Source of the DNA: Chromera velia
Lineage: Eukaryota > Sar > Chromeraceae
Direction: 5' to 3'
DNA: 27,804 nucleotides
NCBI GenBank assembly: GCA_018398765.1
Contig: JAHBMJ010001652.1
Span: 1-27,804 of the forward strand
The position numbers and the translations under genes were made by a program. The notes under the pieces are model-generated. The model ran no database searches, was not told where the DNA came from, and saw nothing but the letters and a program-made list of their open reading frames with translations. Below are positions 8,543 through 20,496 of the stretch, in pieces. How positions within the stretch are numbered: the first letter of the stretch is position 1; every line of letters begins with the position of its first letter.

Positions 8543-8546
8543 ATAC

Positions 8547-8572
8547 GTGCCCCTCAAGTAACTCGCACGGAG
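8547..8572. repeat. 26-bp direct repeat, right copy
   Basis: Same as 5759-5784 except one C/T change. Its first base overlaps the right target-site copy of the LTR element, so the LTR element inserted at the edge of this repeat. Confidence 0.85.
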
Positions 8573-8940
8573 TTAATTGCATATATGTTCATGCGCGGTC
8601 CCGAAAAGCATGTTTTGCGCACGTTGCCGTGGCCTCCGCCATTTGCCCATGCATTGCGGCAATTAAGACATGCCCAAGCCCCTGATGGTTTTCATCATGC
8701 AATCAAATTATGGCCGACCCCCTAAATGGCCCCCCGAGGCACTCACCCAACTGGTTGGGTGTATCCCGTTATTACACATGTTCGTCGTCTGACCTTGATA
8801 ATGTGCAACAGATGAAACATCAGAGCCTCCAAACGGGCACTCATGTGCATACATACATACACAAATGAGCGCCTGCTGATTTCCTTCTTGAGTCTGCCTC
8901 TGGTTTGAAGTCGCGAGCCATCAGTCAACCGTCTGAGAAA
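8573..8940 (+). promoter_or_regulatory. Upstream region of paralog B
   Basis: No gene is seen. The last 19 nt before the ATG (8922-8940) are identical to those of paralog A, and about 50 nt further upstream align loosely (shared words CAGACTCAAG and AATCAGCA). A short (CATA)n run lies near 8849-8860. No TATA box is evident. Confidence 0.35.
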
Positions 8941-9918
8941 ATGAGATCCGTGTTTTCTGCCTTGACCGCGAGTCTGTTCGCCGTCTCAAGCAAGGCGAAT
9001 CTGTCCGATTCGGGAGTTGGAAAGTTTGACCTGAAGAGTCTCGACCTGGGAGGGGCTCTGGACCTTGACAAGCTGAAAGGATTCGACCTTTCTGGAGGTC
9101 TCTTTGGGGTTGGGAAGAAGGAAGGGAAAGGAGAACCGGACTTAGAGGTGGGTTTGGAAGTCGAGGAATTTCGTCTGAATTTCGCTCTGGACATCCCAGC
9201 CATTGACCTTCTACTTGAAGAGGGAGGTACCTTCGTCGACTCCACAGCTGTCCCTTTGAACTTCCAATACGAAGCGGATGGAATTCCTTACATCGTCAAG
9301 TCAATTGAGTATGTGGGGTCAGGCTGTCCCCCCCAAAACACAACTGGGACCGTTCCTGGATTCGATGTGAATGAAGGTGTCATATTTTCTGTCAACAACG
9401 AGACTGGGCCCATGCTGGAGTGTCCAGACAAAGAGGGGGGCGGTGGGAAAAAGGGAAAGGGGAAGACAGAAGGACCGGCCGGTGACAGTGTGGTTTGCTT
9501 CACCCGGTCCATTTTAGAATACGATGTTGGATCCTGCGATGGATCCACTGTGGTGATAACAGACGCCCCGGGAGTGTCAGCTGGATTTGCCAATCCAGAC
9601 ACTGGAGAGTTTCGTGAGGGCAAATTCATCTCCAATGTGGGTGGAGTGATCGCTTACGTGATTGACGGGAAGATCATTACAAGAGATGGGTTTCAGCAAG
9701 TTCGCGGTTTTGAGTTGGGCGGGGGGAGCGACGGTGGCGGTACCGCTCTGGCATACGGACTGAAGAAGGACGCAGCTGGAGGATGTGTGGACGGAAAGAT
9801 TGATGCGACCTTCTACACCGCTGAACTCGTTGGTTTTCAGTCGACTCCTGAGTGCCTCCCCGGAGACAAGGCATCAGTCACTAATGCCGACTTTCGGGTG
9901 AATTACCTTGACATCTAG
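8941..9918 (+). CDS. Secreted six-cysteine protein of unknown function, paralog B
   Basis: 325 codons from ATG 8941 to TAG 9918. No earlier in-frame ATG exists in the short upstream open stretch. The signal peptide (residues 1-19) and the F/L-D-L segment are identical to paralog A. The Gly/Lys linker (KEGKGEPD) and everything after it differ. Still conserved are the block around LLEEGGTFVDSTAVPLN, PPQNTTGT, NETGPMLECP, and all six cysteines (GCPPQ, LECPDK, VVCFTR, GSCDG, GGCVDG, PECLPG). The similarity suggests the same disulfide pattern and a secreted or membrane-enclosed role. Paralog A has short insertions relative to B around its residues 105-115 and in the C-terminal third. No known family is recognised. 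Introns are not needed. Confidence 0.82.
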   Translation: MRSVFSALTASLFAVSSKANLSDSGVGKFDLKSLDLGGALDLDKLKGFDLSGGLFGVGKKEGKGEPDLEVGLEVEEFRLNFALDIPAIDLLLEEGGTFVDSTAVPLNFQYEADGIPYIVKSIEYVGSGCPPQNTTGTVPGFDVNEGVIFSVNNETGPMLECPDKEGGGGKKGKGKTEGPAGDSVVCFTRSILEYDVGSCDGSTVVITDAPGVSAGFANPDTGEFREGKFISNVGGVIAYVIDGKIITRDGFQQVRGFELGGGSDGGGTALAYGLKKDAAGGCVDGKIDATFYTAELVGFQSTPECLPGDKASVTNADFRVNYLDI

Positions 9919-10969
9919 CTTGACATCTTCAGACGCTCACTTCTGGATGACTTGCCTGAATTGCCAGCTTTTGAACCAATTGTTAACTAGTCTGGCAAGA
10001 AACAATGGCACACAAGTTTCGTACTCGAACGGTGGCGTCGAACCGTACATCGCATTCTTCACATACACCCATAGGTATACATCATCCATGCAGGGCCGCA
10101 GCAGCGGAAGGAAATTACGCTGTTAATAGCTATTAATAGCCTGTTATACTATGATAACTCTTAAAGGTTAATTACTCACAATTTATTGTTTTTTGATCTA
10201 CATAGTGACTACACTGGGATCTATATAAAATGTTATGAATTATACAGGTATGATGTATATGCTAGGATGTATGCTGCATATAGTGATCGAATTAATGTTA
10301 GAATCAGTCAGATCTCCTTTACTTTAGGTCTCTTAGATTTTTTACTACTTGAAACAAATTTTTAATGTTAATTTAGCCAGGGGTACTAGCAGGGGTAGCC
10401 TTTAGACCTGGGAGGCTTTGGTTTAGCCGTGGGTTTAGCAAGAAAACGCATACACCACGTATACCCTAGCTTACTGACATATTACTACTAACATGCATGC
10501 AGTACATCGTTTGTAAACGCTATCAAAAACAAAGTTTAGCAAATTTGACTTACTCAGTCTTTAACTGAGTCTTATGTTTGAAGTGCTTCCCATACAATTC
10601 GGGACCTCAAAAATTATTCTCTCTAAATGAGTGCATGTTGTTTGCATGGTACAATGCTTTACAATACTTACAAAAAAATGAAAAAAAAAGAAGTGATTTC
10701 TGAATTAAGCTAGGAATTATAAGGCCTTACTAAGAACGTTTTATGGTATGTATAGTTATATTTTATGGTCTGAGCTCTGAAGTCAGACTTTAAACTTTTT
10801 TGAAGAGTACAGTTTAGACTTTACACATCAGTGACATCATACCTACAGGCTAAAGTCCAGTCATTTGAGAAGCGATCCTGTGAGACTCACTATAGTGGAT
10901 GCAGCTTCAAACGTCACTCAGCTTAAGCGGGCGACGATTATAATCTAGCGATTAATCCTTTGTTGTGTT
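9919..10969. other. AT-rich intergenic DNA, 3' flank of paralog B
   Basis: No convincing coding frame. Features seen are a duplicated TTAATAGC word near 10122-10140, TAGC-rich patches near 10375-10445 that look like worn repeat sequence, and GATATA-poor, AT-rich filler. It probably contains the 3' UTR of paralog B followed by old repeat DNA. Confidence 0.35.
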
Positions 10970-12486
10970 GTGTCCCCTCGCCGCCATCATTCCGTTCTTG
11001 ACTTAACGGTTGTCCACGAATTCTATCCACAGCACAATAAGAAAAACACCAGACCTAGCACCAGACCCCGGCAAACAGATGTAGGCTGTCTGATGCGTAG
11101 TGGAGGAATGAAAGAGGAGGGAGGGAAGGGAAGCTTCGAAGGAAAGAAAGAAAAACAGAGACAGACAGAAAGAGAGAAGGGAGTAAATATTTGAAAGAGA
11201 AAGAATCGAAGAAAGAAAGCAAGCAAGCAATACAGAAAATAGAAAAAGCCGAAAAAAAGGAAGGGAGGGAGGGAGGAAGGACACAAAGAAAGCAAGGCAG
11301 AGACAGAGACAAAGAAATGATTTCAAGAGGAGAAACAGAACGGAGGTGGAGGACAGATGAATGGATGCATGGATCAATATATGACCAGGGTGTCCTTGGT
11401 CTGATCCTTTCTTTCTCTCTTTTGTGCTGAGTTGGTTGCACAGGCAGGCTGAGAGGTAGGTACAGAGACTCCGATTCGGAAGCGCTCTCTCTGCTCCCCA
11501 GCCAGCAAATCAGACGGACAGACATACAAGCATCTAGCTTGAGTCAGTCATTTTCTTCTCGAATTCTCTACAAGCAAGGCACAATTCCTTAATTCCCACC
11601 ACCCCCTTTCCCTTTCCTCCCATGTGTGGCTTCCTTCACCCGCCCTCCCTTCCTGCTCCTCAACGCCTCCATCCATCTCTTCTCTCTCTTCTCCTCCACC
11701 GTCTCGGTCTGTCTGTCTGTTTCTGCCTCTCGCACTCGTTCACGTCATGAGAAGCCAGAAAAGCAGTTCGCTTGCACCTGTGTCGAGTAACAGGACCTTC
11801 ATAAAATGTGCAAATTTCGCGTCCACACCGGTCGCTTGCAAGCAAGCAAGCAAGCAGAGAAGGAAGGAAGGAAGGAAGGAAGCTTCATGAAGAGAGCTAG
11901 GCACGAGAAGTCAGGAGAAAGGATGGGATGAAGATGGAAGCAGAGAAAGAAAGAACAAGACCAGACAGATCGTGTGCACAGAGTGCCAGAGAGAAGTAGA
12001 GGTACGAGGGAGAGCGAGAAAGAGATGAACACGCCTAAATAGAAGAAGGGCAAATGAGTTTAGTTTTTGAAGGAAGAAAAGAAAGTTCCAGCAGGATCTA
12101 GAAGAACAGACAGAGACAAGGATGCGACTGACCACTTGTGCAACATTACATTCATTCACCCGTGCACAGAGAGACAGAGAGAACAGGCTGAGCATGAACG
12201 CACAGAAATGGAATGGCCACACAGACGCGATACAAGTTCAACGCCCTGCTGAGCCCCACCCCACCCTTCCCTTAATTGTCTCTGAGCCCCCGAACCCAGC
12301 CAGCCAGAGCCCTTTCCCTGAAGTTACTGTCACCTCTCCCTTGAACCCATCCTCCAGTCAACCATCAATTTCCACTCAGTCAGTCAGCCAGACATAAGAC
12401 AAGATGAAGCGCCTTTTCACTCATGCATCCAAACATTCACGGTTTTTCACGATCAGATTTCATTTTTTTGACTCATTGCGTGTGTG
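10970..12486. other. Intergenic purine-rich and mixed DNA, 3' flank of the MKT1-like gene
   Basis: 11100-11345 and 11850-12010 are strongly purine-rich on the + strand with GAAA, GGGA, AAGC and GGAA runs (for example AAGCAAGCAAGCAAGC near 11837). Open frames across them are composition artefacts. The region nearest 12486 should carry the 3' UTR of the minus-strand gene that ends at 12487. No poly(A) signal stands out. Confidence 0.4.
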
Positions 12487-13067
12487 TCACTTTCTTCCAC
12501 CCCTGCGCCCCTCCCCCTGTGGAGGTTGCGGCGTCCCTTGCCCCCCCGTCCTCCCTCCTGGCCCCCCTGCATTTTCTAGCAAGGGGGGGGGAGGCGGGTA
12601 CACCCCTGGGTGGCCGTGGCCGTGCGGACCCGGCCCCCCGTGCATCCCCCCAGGTGGCCCCCTTCCTCCCGGTGGCGGCCCCATGTGTTGCTGGGGAGAG
12701 GGAGGCACTCCCCTGTTGGGCCCACCGTGGGGCCCAGGACCCCCGTGGTACCCTCCCTGCCCACCCATGTTCATGCCGGGGCCCGGACCCCCCCCGTGAG
12801 GCATACCGTACATGTTCGCCGGCATACCTCCCATGCCATCGCCCCTCCCTCCCACCCCCACTGGTGGGGGCTGTGGCGGCGTGCGTGCGGTGGCACCGTT
12901 GGTCTGCATATGCTGGGGGGGTTGGTGTTGGTGGTTCTGCTGCTGGGACCTCGGACCCCCTCCCCCCCCTGTATTGGCGGTCGGAGACGACCCATCCTTG
13001 TCTCCCATAGAGCCTCCTCCGCCCTTCTTCCCCCCTCCCTGCTGCTGGGAGTTCTGTCTCCCCGTTG

Positions 13068-13108
<41 letters not shown>

Positions 13109-13229
13109 GGCTGCGAGGAGGAGATGGGGGGCGGGACAGACCCGTTGACTGATGCTGTCGAGGACGGCTGACAGAGGGCGAAATACTCTCTGAGGGGCGT
13201 CAGGTATTTGTTGGCAGTTTTAATTTGCT
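12487..13229 (-). CDS. MKT1: MKT1-like gene, exon 19: poly-Q and Gly/Pro-rich tail
   Basis: The last exon begins after TGTGTGCAG and encodes residues 797-1043. The first 25 or so residues (EQIKTANKYLTPLREYFALC) finish the conserved domain. Then come a 13-residue Gln run, a QNSQQQGGGKKGGGGSMGD stretch, a Gln/His patch, and about 130 residues of Gly/Pro/Met repeats (MYGMPHGGGPGPGMNMGGQG type), ending GEGRRGGRK. The tail is disordered and prion-like or RGG-like, which suits RNA granule or Pbp1/ataxin-2-type partners (inference). The + strand across this exon also has long open frames, but those are shadows of the GC-rich repeat. Confidence 0.88.
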
Positions 13230-16200
13230 CTGCACACACAGACAGGCCAACGGAAAAACAAGAATAGAAACAAACAAGAAAGGCGATAAAAAGGGAAATG
13301 GGAGCGCAGACCAATTAGGCGCTGCTTCTCGATGGATGATCTTTTGCAAGAAAAGAAGAGAAGACGCTTCAGTCAGGACTGTCAAGGGAAATTCCCCCTT
13401 TGATTTAACACGTGCACAAAGGTCTCTCTCAGCCAGCATGTCTACTAGTCATTTCAGCACGCAGCGTTCTGGAGATGATCAATTACGTTCACATCCTTTC
13501 CTTCCAATTCTCTTGAAGCTTCGTTCCCCCCTCCACACTTTGATTTCCTACGCCGACCACATCACTGGTACAGTAAGCTCCGTTGTTTCAGGCAAGACAA
13601 ACTCAGACCGAAGAATTCAAAAGCCAGCAGACCTCACCATCCCGAGAAAAAAAAGCAACGCGAAACGAAACCAGACTAGCTCTTCTGGCTGGATGACTCA
13701 CTCACTCACTGACCCTGAAGGTCTGATACGTCAATGGACTTGGCCAGGCCGTTCACGACCTTGCAGACCTCATCCCAGAACACCAACCCGATCTGCAAGA
13801 GAGAGAGAAACAAGAAGATCAGAACTAACTAGGAGGAAGTGCATGTGAATGTTTCTTTCAAGACACGAAATGTCAAGTAAGCCGAGTCTGCTGCAGGCCC
13901 CCGAACGCATTCAGGTCTGTTCAGGGATACGGACAGAAAACCACTCGATTCCCTATCATGCATGCCCTGCAACAACACGGCAAAATGAAAAGCGACCGCC
14001 GATGCAGAAAAACTTGAAAGAACTAAGCAACGTGCAGCGAGACAGGGAGGGAGGGAGGGAGACGGACGGACGGACCTCCAGGTCTTCCAAGGGAAACGCA
14101 CAACAGGGGAACTTTGCCGTGATGTCCTGTGTCAGCTGCACCCGTCTGCTCTCCTTCACGCCCTTTGGCGGGTTGGACGGTCCCTGGGAGATGTCCATCT
14201 CCTGCAGGCACAGAGAGAGAGAGAGATGTGGCGCGGTGAAAGCGGGAGGGTTTACCTTCTTGTTCAGAGTCACACGCGTAATGACGAAAAGGAGGGGAGG
14301 CAAGCACCCCTTCTTTCTTGAATTTGCCCTCTGCAAACTGCCTCAGAGACCGCCTTTCCCATCCTTTTTCCTGACACCCCAAAACACCATAAGGGGCACC
14401 TCTTTTCTCAGTTGGCTTTCATATGGGGGAACAGAAGAGAAGAATAAGAAAAGAATAGCGGATAGTGACAAGGACTGCGCAAAGGAGCGGGTCGAGGCCG
14501 CAGAAGAAAAGGAACGCAAACCAAAAACAGAGCTCGCAACGGACAAAGAGCACAGCAAGCCAGAGAGAGAAACCGAAGCGGGAACTGGTGCTGTAGCCAT
14601 GCCGTGCGAGGAAGAACAGAAAGAAAGACAGAGCATCCATCCTTCTTTGACTGACGAAAAGAACCCTCGTGACCAAGCCCAAAGCATTTCGTGGAGGCAT
14701 CAGAGGAGGCAGGCAGGACATCTCCTCAGGCTTCAGTGACCAGAAAGGCATAGGCAGATGCTTCGTTTTGTCAAGGTCTTGAAGAAGGACGTTCGCTAAA
14801 CAACACTCCTCTAGCTGTCGCAGTGTGCGCTTCAGCATTCTCACACAGCAGTGGAATGCCGCCAGATCGAAGTCGACCTGCACTCACAAAAGAATAAAGT
14901 TGTGCCCTTCAAAGATACGAGCAGCAGCGCTTCCTTCTGCATTTGTAGATGCCAGTTTGGAAGGAATTCACTCACAGCAGCTGAAACCACCGACCTCGCT
15001 GTCCCAAAGAGAGGTGGGTAGGTGCCTCGACTTTTCCTTCCAACGCTACAGACAGTTATTCCACCAAACGGATATGGTCCACAAAAGAAAAGACATTCAG
15101 CAACAGACAAGAGAGAAGCAATGCAGACATGGACACCCACTCCCAGACAGACAGACTCTCACTCGCACACCGACAGACCGACCGGGGCATTCCAGAGGTC
15201 GTGGGCCTTCATTCTCATCGGCACCAGAGAGAGAACTCGCGAGACGAGGAGAACCGCCCGTCCCTTCTCGGTCTGGCTATCGTGACCGTAATTGATCTCG
15301 GGAGGGAACCTCCTGCACAAACACACACACACACAGAGGGGGGGGTCGGGGGGGGGAATGTGAACAAGACGGTATCCCTCCACAGATCCTCTTGGCCTCC
15401 CTCCCCTTCCCACAAAACCAGCAGACCGATAGTCAGGCAGGAAGACAGTCAGAAACCGACAGGCAGCTTGACAGACAGCCACAGACCGACAGGCAGGCAG
15501 ACAGACTATATGCTCTTCTTCTTTTTTTTCTTCATGCAGGCAAACAGACAGACAAACAGACCGACAGACAATACAGACAGACGCACTTGTCGTCAGGGCA
15601 GCCGAAAGGCTGATCTGTCAAGCACCCCCACTTCATCATCTCCAAAACGCACAAAAGGGGTTCCTGGAAGTATCTGCAGAAACAAAAATGGAAACCCACA
15701 CGCACGCACACACACATACACATACATATACACTTGCTTTTTCATGCATGCGGGGTGTACGTATTTGCCCTCCAACCAGCTTTCCCAGCAGAGAGAGCCG
15801 CTTATTCAGACAGCTAGACCAACAAGATGTATGTATGTGAACCCTCCCTGGCCTCTACATCCGAAAGAAACACTTCCCCTTTCCCCCATATGACAGCACC
15901 AGCGTGCCAACAGCAAAAGTTCTGTGGTCACGCTGAATACGCCCGCCAGCCAGTCTTGCCGCATTCTCTTCTGCTCTTTTTTTTTTCGTTCCCTACGGAT
16001 ATCAAGGTCGCTTAATGGACAGAAACGAAGAAATACAACGCGGCAGACACGACTAACCGCGAAAGGGAGGGCAACGATGCAGAGAGGGAGGCTAAGAGAA
16101 GAGCGAAACCAATTTCCCGGAAACCGAGAAGAGCACCCGAACAAAACCTCTCCACGACACGGCGTATCGGACCAACCCGGCAAGAAACGAACCATGCGCC

Positions 16201-18659
16201 CGACCGACCGACCGACCGACCCACCTGCAGGTCTGCAGCATAGAGGACCCGAACACCGTCATTCCCCCTTCCTCTGTGAAGAAGCCGAGAGCCTCAAGGA
16301 ACATCAACTGGACGAGGCTGAGAAGAGTTTCGGGACTGTTCGGCAGGGGGGACTTCTCATCGGCTGCACACACACACATACACACACACATACACACACG
16401 CATAAACATAGAGGGGGAGCAAGGGACATTGGGGGACAACCACACACGTATCCCTAGGCACACACGCAGATGAACACAAACGGAGCGAGGGATCCAGTTT
16501 CAGGTCACGCCCTCATTTCCGCCTTCAATGAGACCGGCCACCTCTCTCTTGACAGTCATCATGCCACCGCAATAAGTGAAGAGAGGAGACACAACCAAAG
16601 AAAAGAAGCACGGACAGTCAGTTGCTTCATGAACCTCTTTCCTGTTCTAAATGCGTCATGCTTTTCTCCTTGATCGATCCAACAAGAACACCTTTAACCA
16701 ACAAATACACCAAAGCAGAGCCATCTCCATTTCCGTCCACTGCAGGGGTGAGGAATGACAAAAAGAAGTGCACAAACGCTGCCTGCCTGCCTGCCTGCCT
16801 GCCTGTCTGTCTGTCTGTCTGTCTGTCTGTCTGACGGACACATGATTTTTTCGTTCAGGACGCCCCCGTGTTCCTGGGCCTTGTGGTGCCACTCGAGGAG
16901 AAACCGAAGGTCGATGTCCTTCAATTTCTTCGCATCCCGGCTGCGTCCATCCATTCATTCATCCATCCAAACACAAAAAAAGATGAAGAGAAGGCATAAA
17001 TGAATAGACGGCCAGTTTCCAAGTTTTCACCGCAAGGCTTGGCAACGCTCCAGCCCGAAAACATGTCAGACAGGAAGGAGCCTTCTTCCCCCTTCTTTCA
17101 CTTTTCTGACTCACATAGTGACGTGGAGACATAAAGACATAGAGACAGACGGACTGATGGAGAAAAGATAGACACACACACATAGGCATATACACAGGGA
17201 GAGAGATTTAGGGGGTGGGGGGTGGGGAGCCAGGTCAGAGAGACAGACGTGCAGGCAGACAGGCAGGAAGACTGACTGACATGCACGTCCCCTCTTTGAT
17301 TTCGATCCCCCTCGGGTTCTCTGGAACGAGTCCCTCTCTCCTTTGACGTGCTATTTCGGCATCCAGGTCCTGCTGCGACACTGTCCAGCAGAGACCTGCA
17401 CTCATGCAGTCATCGTGCGTGCACACACAGTGGAGCTTGATGGGTACGAAACACGCAGCGAAAAAAAAAAACAGGCCATCGATCAGGGACTGCGGATGAA
17501 CAAGCAACACAGGGACTCGATCACAGAATATGATGAATCAATGAAATTTGCTTCACACTTCCCTGAAGCGACGCCTCTAAGATCTGTGCGGCCTGCTGAG
17601 AGGAGGACTGTGGAGCCTTGGCATCTCTCTTAGCTGATTGTTTCGTTTCTTTTTTCTTTCGTGCTCTGCCCCCTTCGTCGTTTCATCGCTGCCCTGAGTC
17701 CTTCTTCCTGAGACATACCATCCTGACTCTGACTTCTTGCTTGGTCCACTTGTTCCACCTGTTTGCTTTCTGCCTGTCTGTCTGTGTGCCACCTTCAGAG
17801 TGACCGCTTTTCTTCAATCTGTTCGCCTCCTCTTGTGACGTTGTTGCATGGGGTCAAGTGAGAGGAGCGTGCTGACTGACCTTTTTTGACGTCTGGCTGC
17901 TTGGCCTCCTGGTTCTCTGCGGGCAGCTTCCGCGCACTGTCGGTGTCGACGCGCAGAAATTGCTGCACACATACATGAAGAGAAAAAGGAAGGAAAGACA
18001 ACATGAGGACATGCACACGGAGAGGGAAAGAAAGAAGTGTGAGGAACAGTCGGTGAAAGAGATCAAGAGAAAAAGCACTTCTAGTGGAGTCACACACAAA
18101 AAGATGAAAAAGAAACGATTCAGAATGCTTCCCAACTGAGCATATGTGATAAATTTGTTCGGATCTCCTCAAAACTTTCTTCTTCTTCTTCTTCCTCGAG
18201 AGAGAGGGAGGAAGAGAGGGACAAAATGGGGGAGAATTGGGAGAGAGAGGCACAGTGCAGTCTCCCTTCCTTCCTCCCTCTCGCCCCAGATCCCAAAGAA
18301 GGAAGATGAGATCGATCATGTGTGTGAGTGATTCTTCTCTTCAGTCTTCACATTTTGCACGACAGGAAAGGAAAGGAAGGACATAGCCATCCAGACTGAC
18401 AATTTCTTTTTTCTGAAAGTGCTCGTGGAGGTGCTCTGCAAGCAGTCCGAGTGCGCGACATCTGTACTCTCGGAGGTCCTGCATTGGGGAGGGGCGGCCG
18501 CATTTTTCGTCTGCCTGTGCAAAGAAGTCCTTTTCTTCTCGTCAAGACTCAGACACACAGCACCACGATTCTTCTTTTTGAGGAGACAGGAAAGAGTGAG
18601 GTAAGGGAAGGGAAGAGGAACGAAGGAGAAAAGAAAACAACTTCTGAAGAGTCCGTCTG

Positions 18660-18690
<31 letters not shown>

Positions 18691-20304
18691 ACGCGAGTCA
18701 AACGGATGGATGGATGGATGGACGCACATTGACGAGGTCCCGAAATTCCACTGTGTCTACTACAGGGTGCGAGTAGTCTCCCCAAAATCCCAAAGCCAAC
18801 ACCATCGGGACTTTTCTGCTCAGCACTCCCTTGGCAGTCAAGAAATGGATCCCGTCAGGCAGCCGGTCTCCGACAATTTGGTCAAAGTCGCAAGGCATCT
18901 CTGCCCTGCACGCACGCACGAACACGTGATTCCCCCCCCTCTCCCGGTTATAGTCATACACATTCAACAGTTGTAGTGTCTCTCTGAAAGAAAACGCCAC
19001 ACCAGAGAGAGATCCAGAAAGTCCTCGACAACGCAGGGGGAGAGAGAGAGGAGACAAAAGAGACAGCGCTGCTCACTGAGACCACCTGAACTCCGCCCCG
19101 ACCCCCGAAGAACCGCAACCAAACCAAACTAGCAGGACGGTGGCTCAAGTGGCATCAGGCATCAAATCAACTCAGATTCAGATGAAGTTACCCATCCACG
19201 TTGGCGCACCCAGACTCGTCAAATCAGCGTCTGACTGCCTGCCTGCCTGACTGACCGAGGGTCCAGCCCCTCTGGGCAGTGCGTGGGTCTTGGAGGCAGG
19301 CTCTCGGGCCTGCACGGGGACGGACCCACGAAGACGCTCTTCCGGGCCTGCATGCATGCAGACGGAGCGGGCAAGGGAAAATACAGGTGGTGGTAGGAAG
19401 AAGAGAATTAAGGAGGCGGGATAAATGGAAGAAGAAAAAAGAAAGAGGAGACGAGAGGCGCAGAGCGAGATCACGGTCCGCCTTATTTTGTTCTGAGCTT
19501 TTCGTTTAAATGTCTCCACGACCTCCCCCCACCCCACCTGAACGGAGCCATCAGTCTTCATGACCACAGGGTTTTGGATAAGAGCCCTGCACCTGCAGTA
19601 CTTCTCGAGGTGCTCGCTCTTCATCGTTTCCGTTGGAAAGTGCTGCGGCAAGAACAGGAAGAAGGCGGTACAGTTCATGCGAGCAGGCAAACGGTGCGGA
19701 GGACAACAAAAATGCCTCATTCATAAGAAAGAGAGAGAGAGAAAGAGAGAGAATGAATGATCGAATGACAACGACCCGTACTGCGGAGAGAAAAGAAGAG
19801 AAGCGAGAAGGGAACGCAGCCGTGCAGCTTCGATTGGAATCTGGAATGGTCTTTCACAACTCAGACACGGTGGCAGACACGTACTGTTTTTCTAACTTTG
19901 AGTGCCGTTCTATCAAATCCTACTTTTTTGAAAGAAGAAAAAGCCCCGCCCCCCTCCAAAGCACCTACCTACCTGCATATAACTGATCAGGGGTGCCTGC
20001 TTGATGAACTCAACAGCAGTCCCGAATGTGAAAACCTTCTGCCCGGGATGGAACTGATTCAGGTTCAGGTAGGGAAAGGTCAGGCAGAATTCCGTACCTG
20101 CAGAGAAGGGAGGGAAGCAAGAATCCTTCATCTTAGGGGCAAAAAGGGAGGGAGAACTATGTGATGGCATTCACACATGCATGCAGGTTTACACGAAGAA
20201 CTTTTGCCTCCCTCCCTCCCTCCCTCCCTCCCTCCCCACCTTCCCCCCTCGCTCTAACTCTCTCTTCTTTCAGTCCCTGCCGAGAAACGCCTAAAAAGAA
20301 AGGA

Positions 20305-20344
<40 letters not shown>

Positions 20345-20417
20345 ACGGAAAGAACGGAAAGAAAAGAAAGAAAGAAAGAAAGAAAGAAAGAAAAGAAAGA
20401 AAAGAAAGAAAGAAAAA

Positions 20418-20496
<79 letters not shown>

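Noticed and set aside
11003-11525. Minus-strand frames rich in Leu/Ser/Phe
   Set aside because: Complement of the GA-rich block, so a composition artefact.
12404-13171. Long + strand frames across the Gly/Pro-rich exon
   Set aside because: They are shadows of exon 19 of the minus-strand gene. That frame continues a conserved domain and fits splice phase, while the + frames are only Pro/Gly/Leu/Cys runs.
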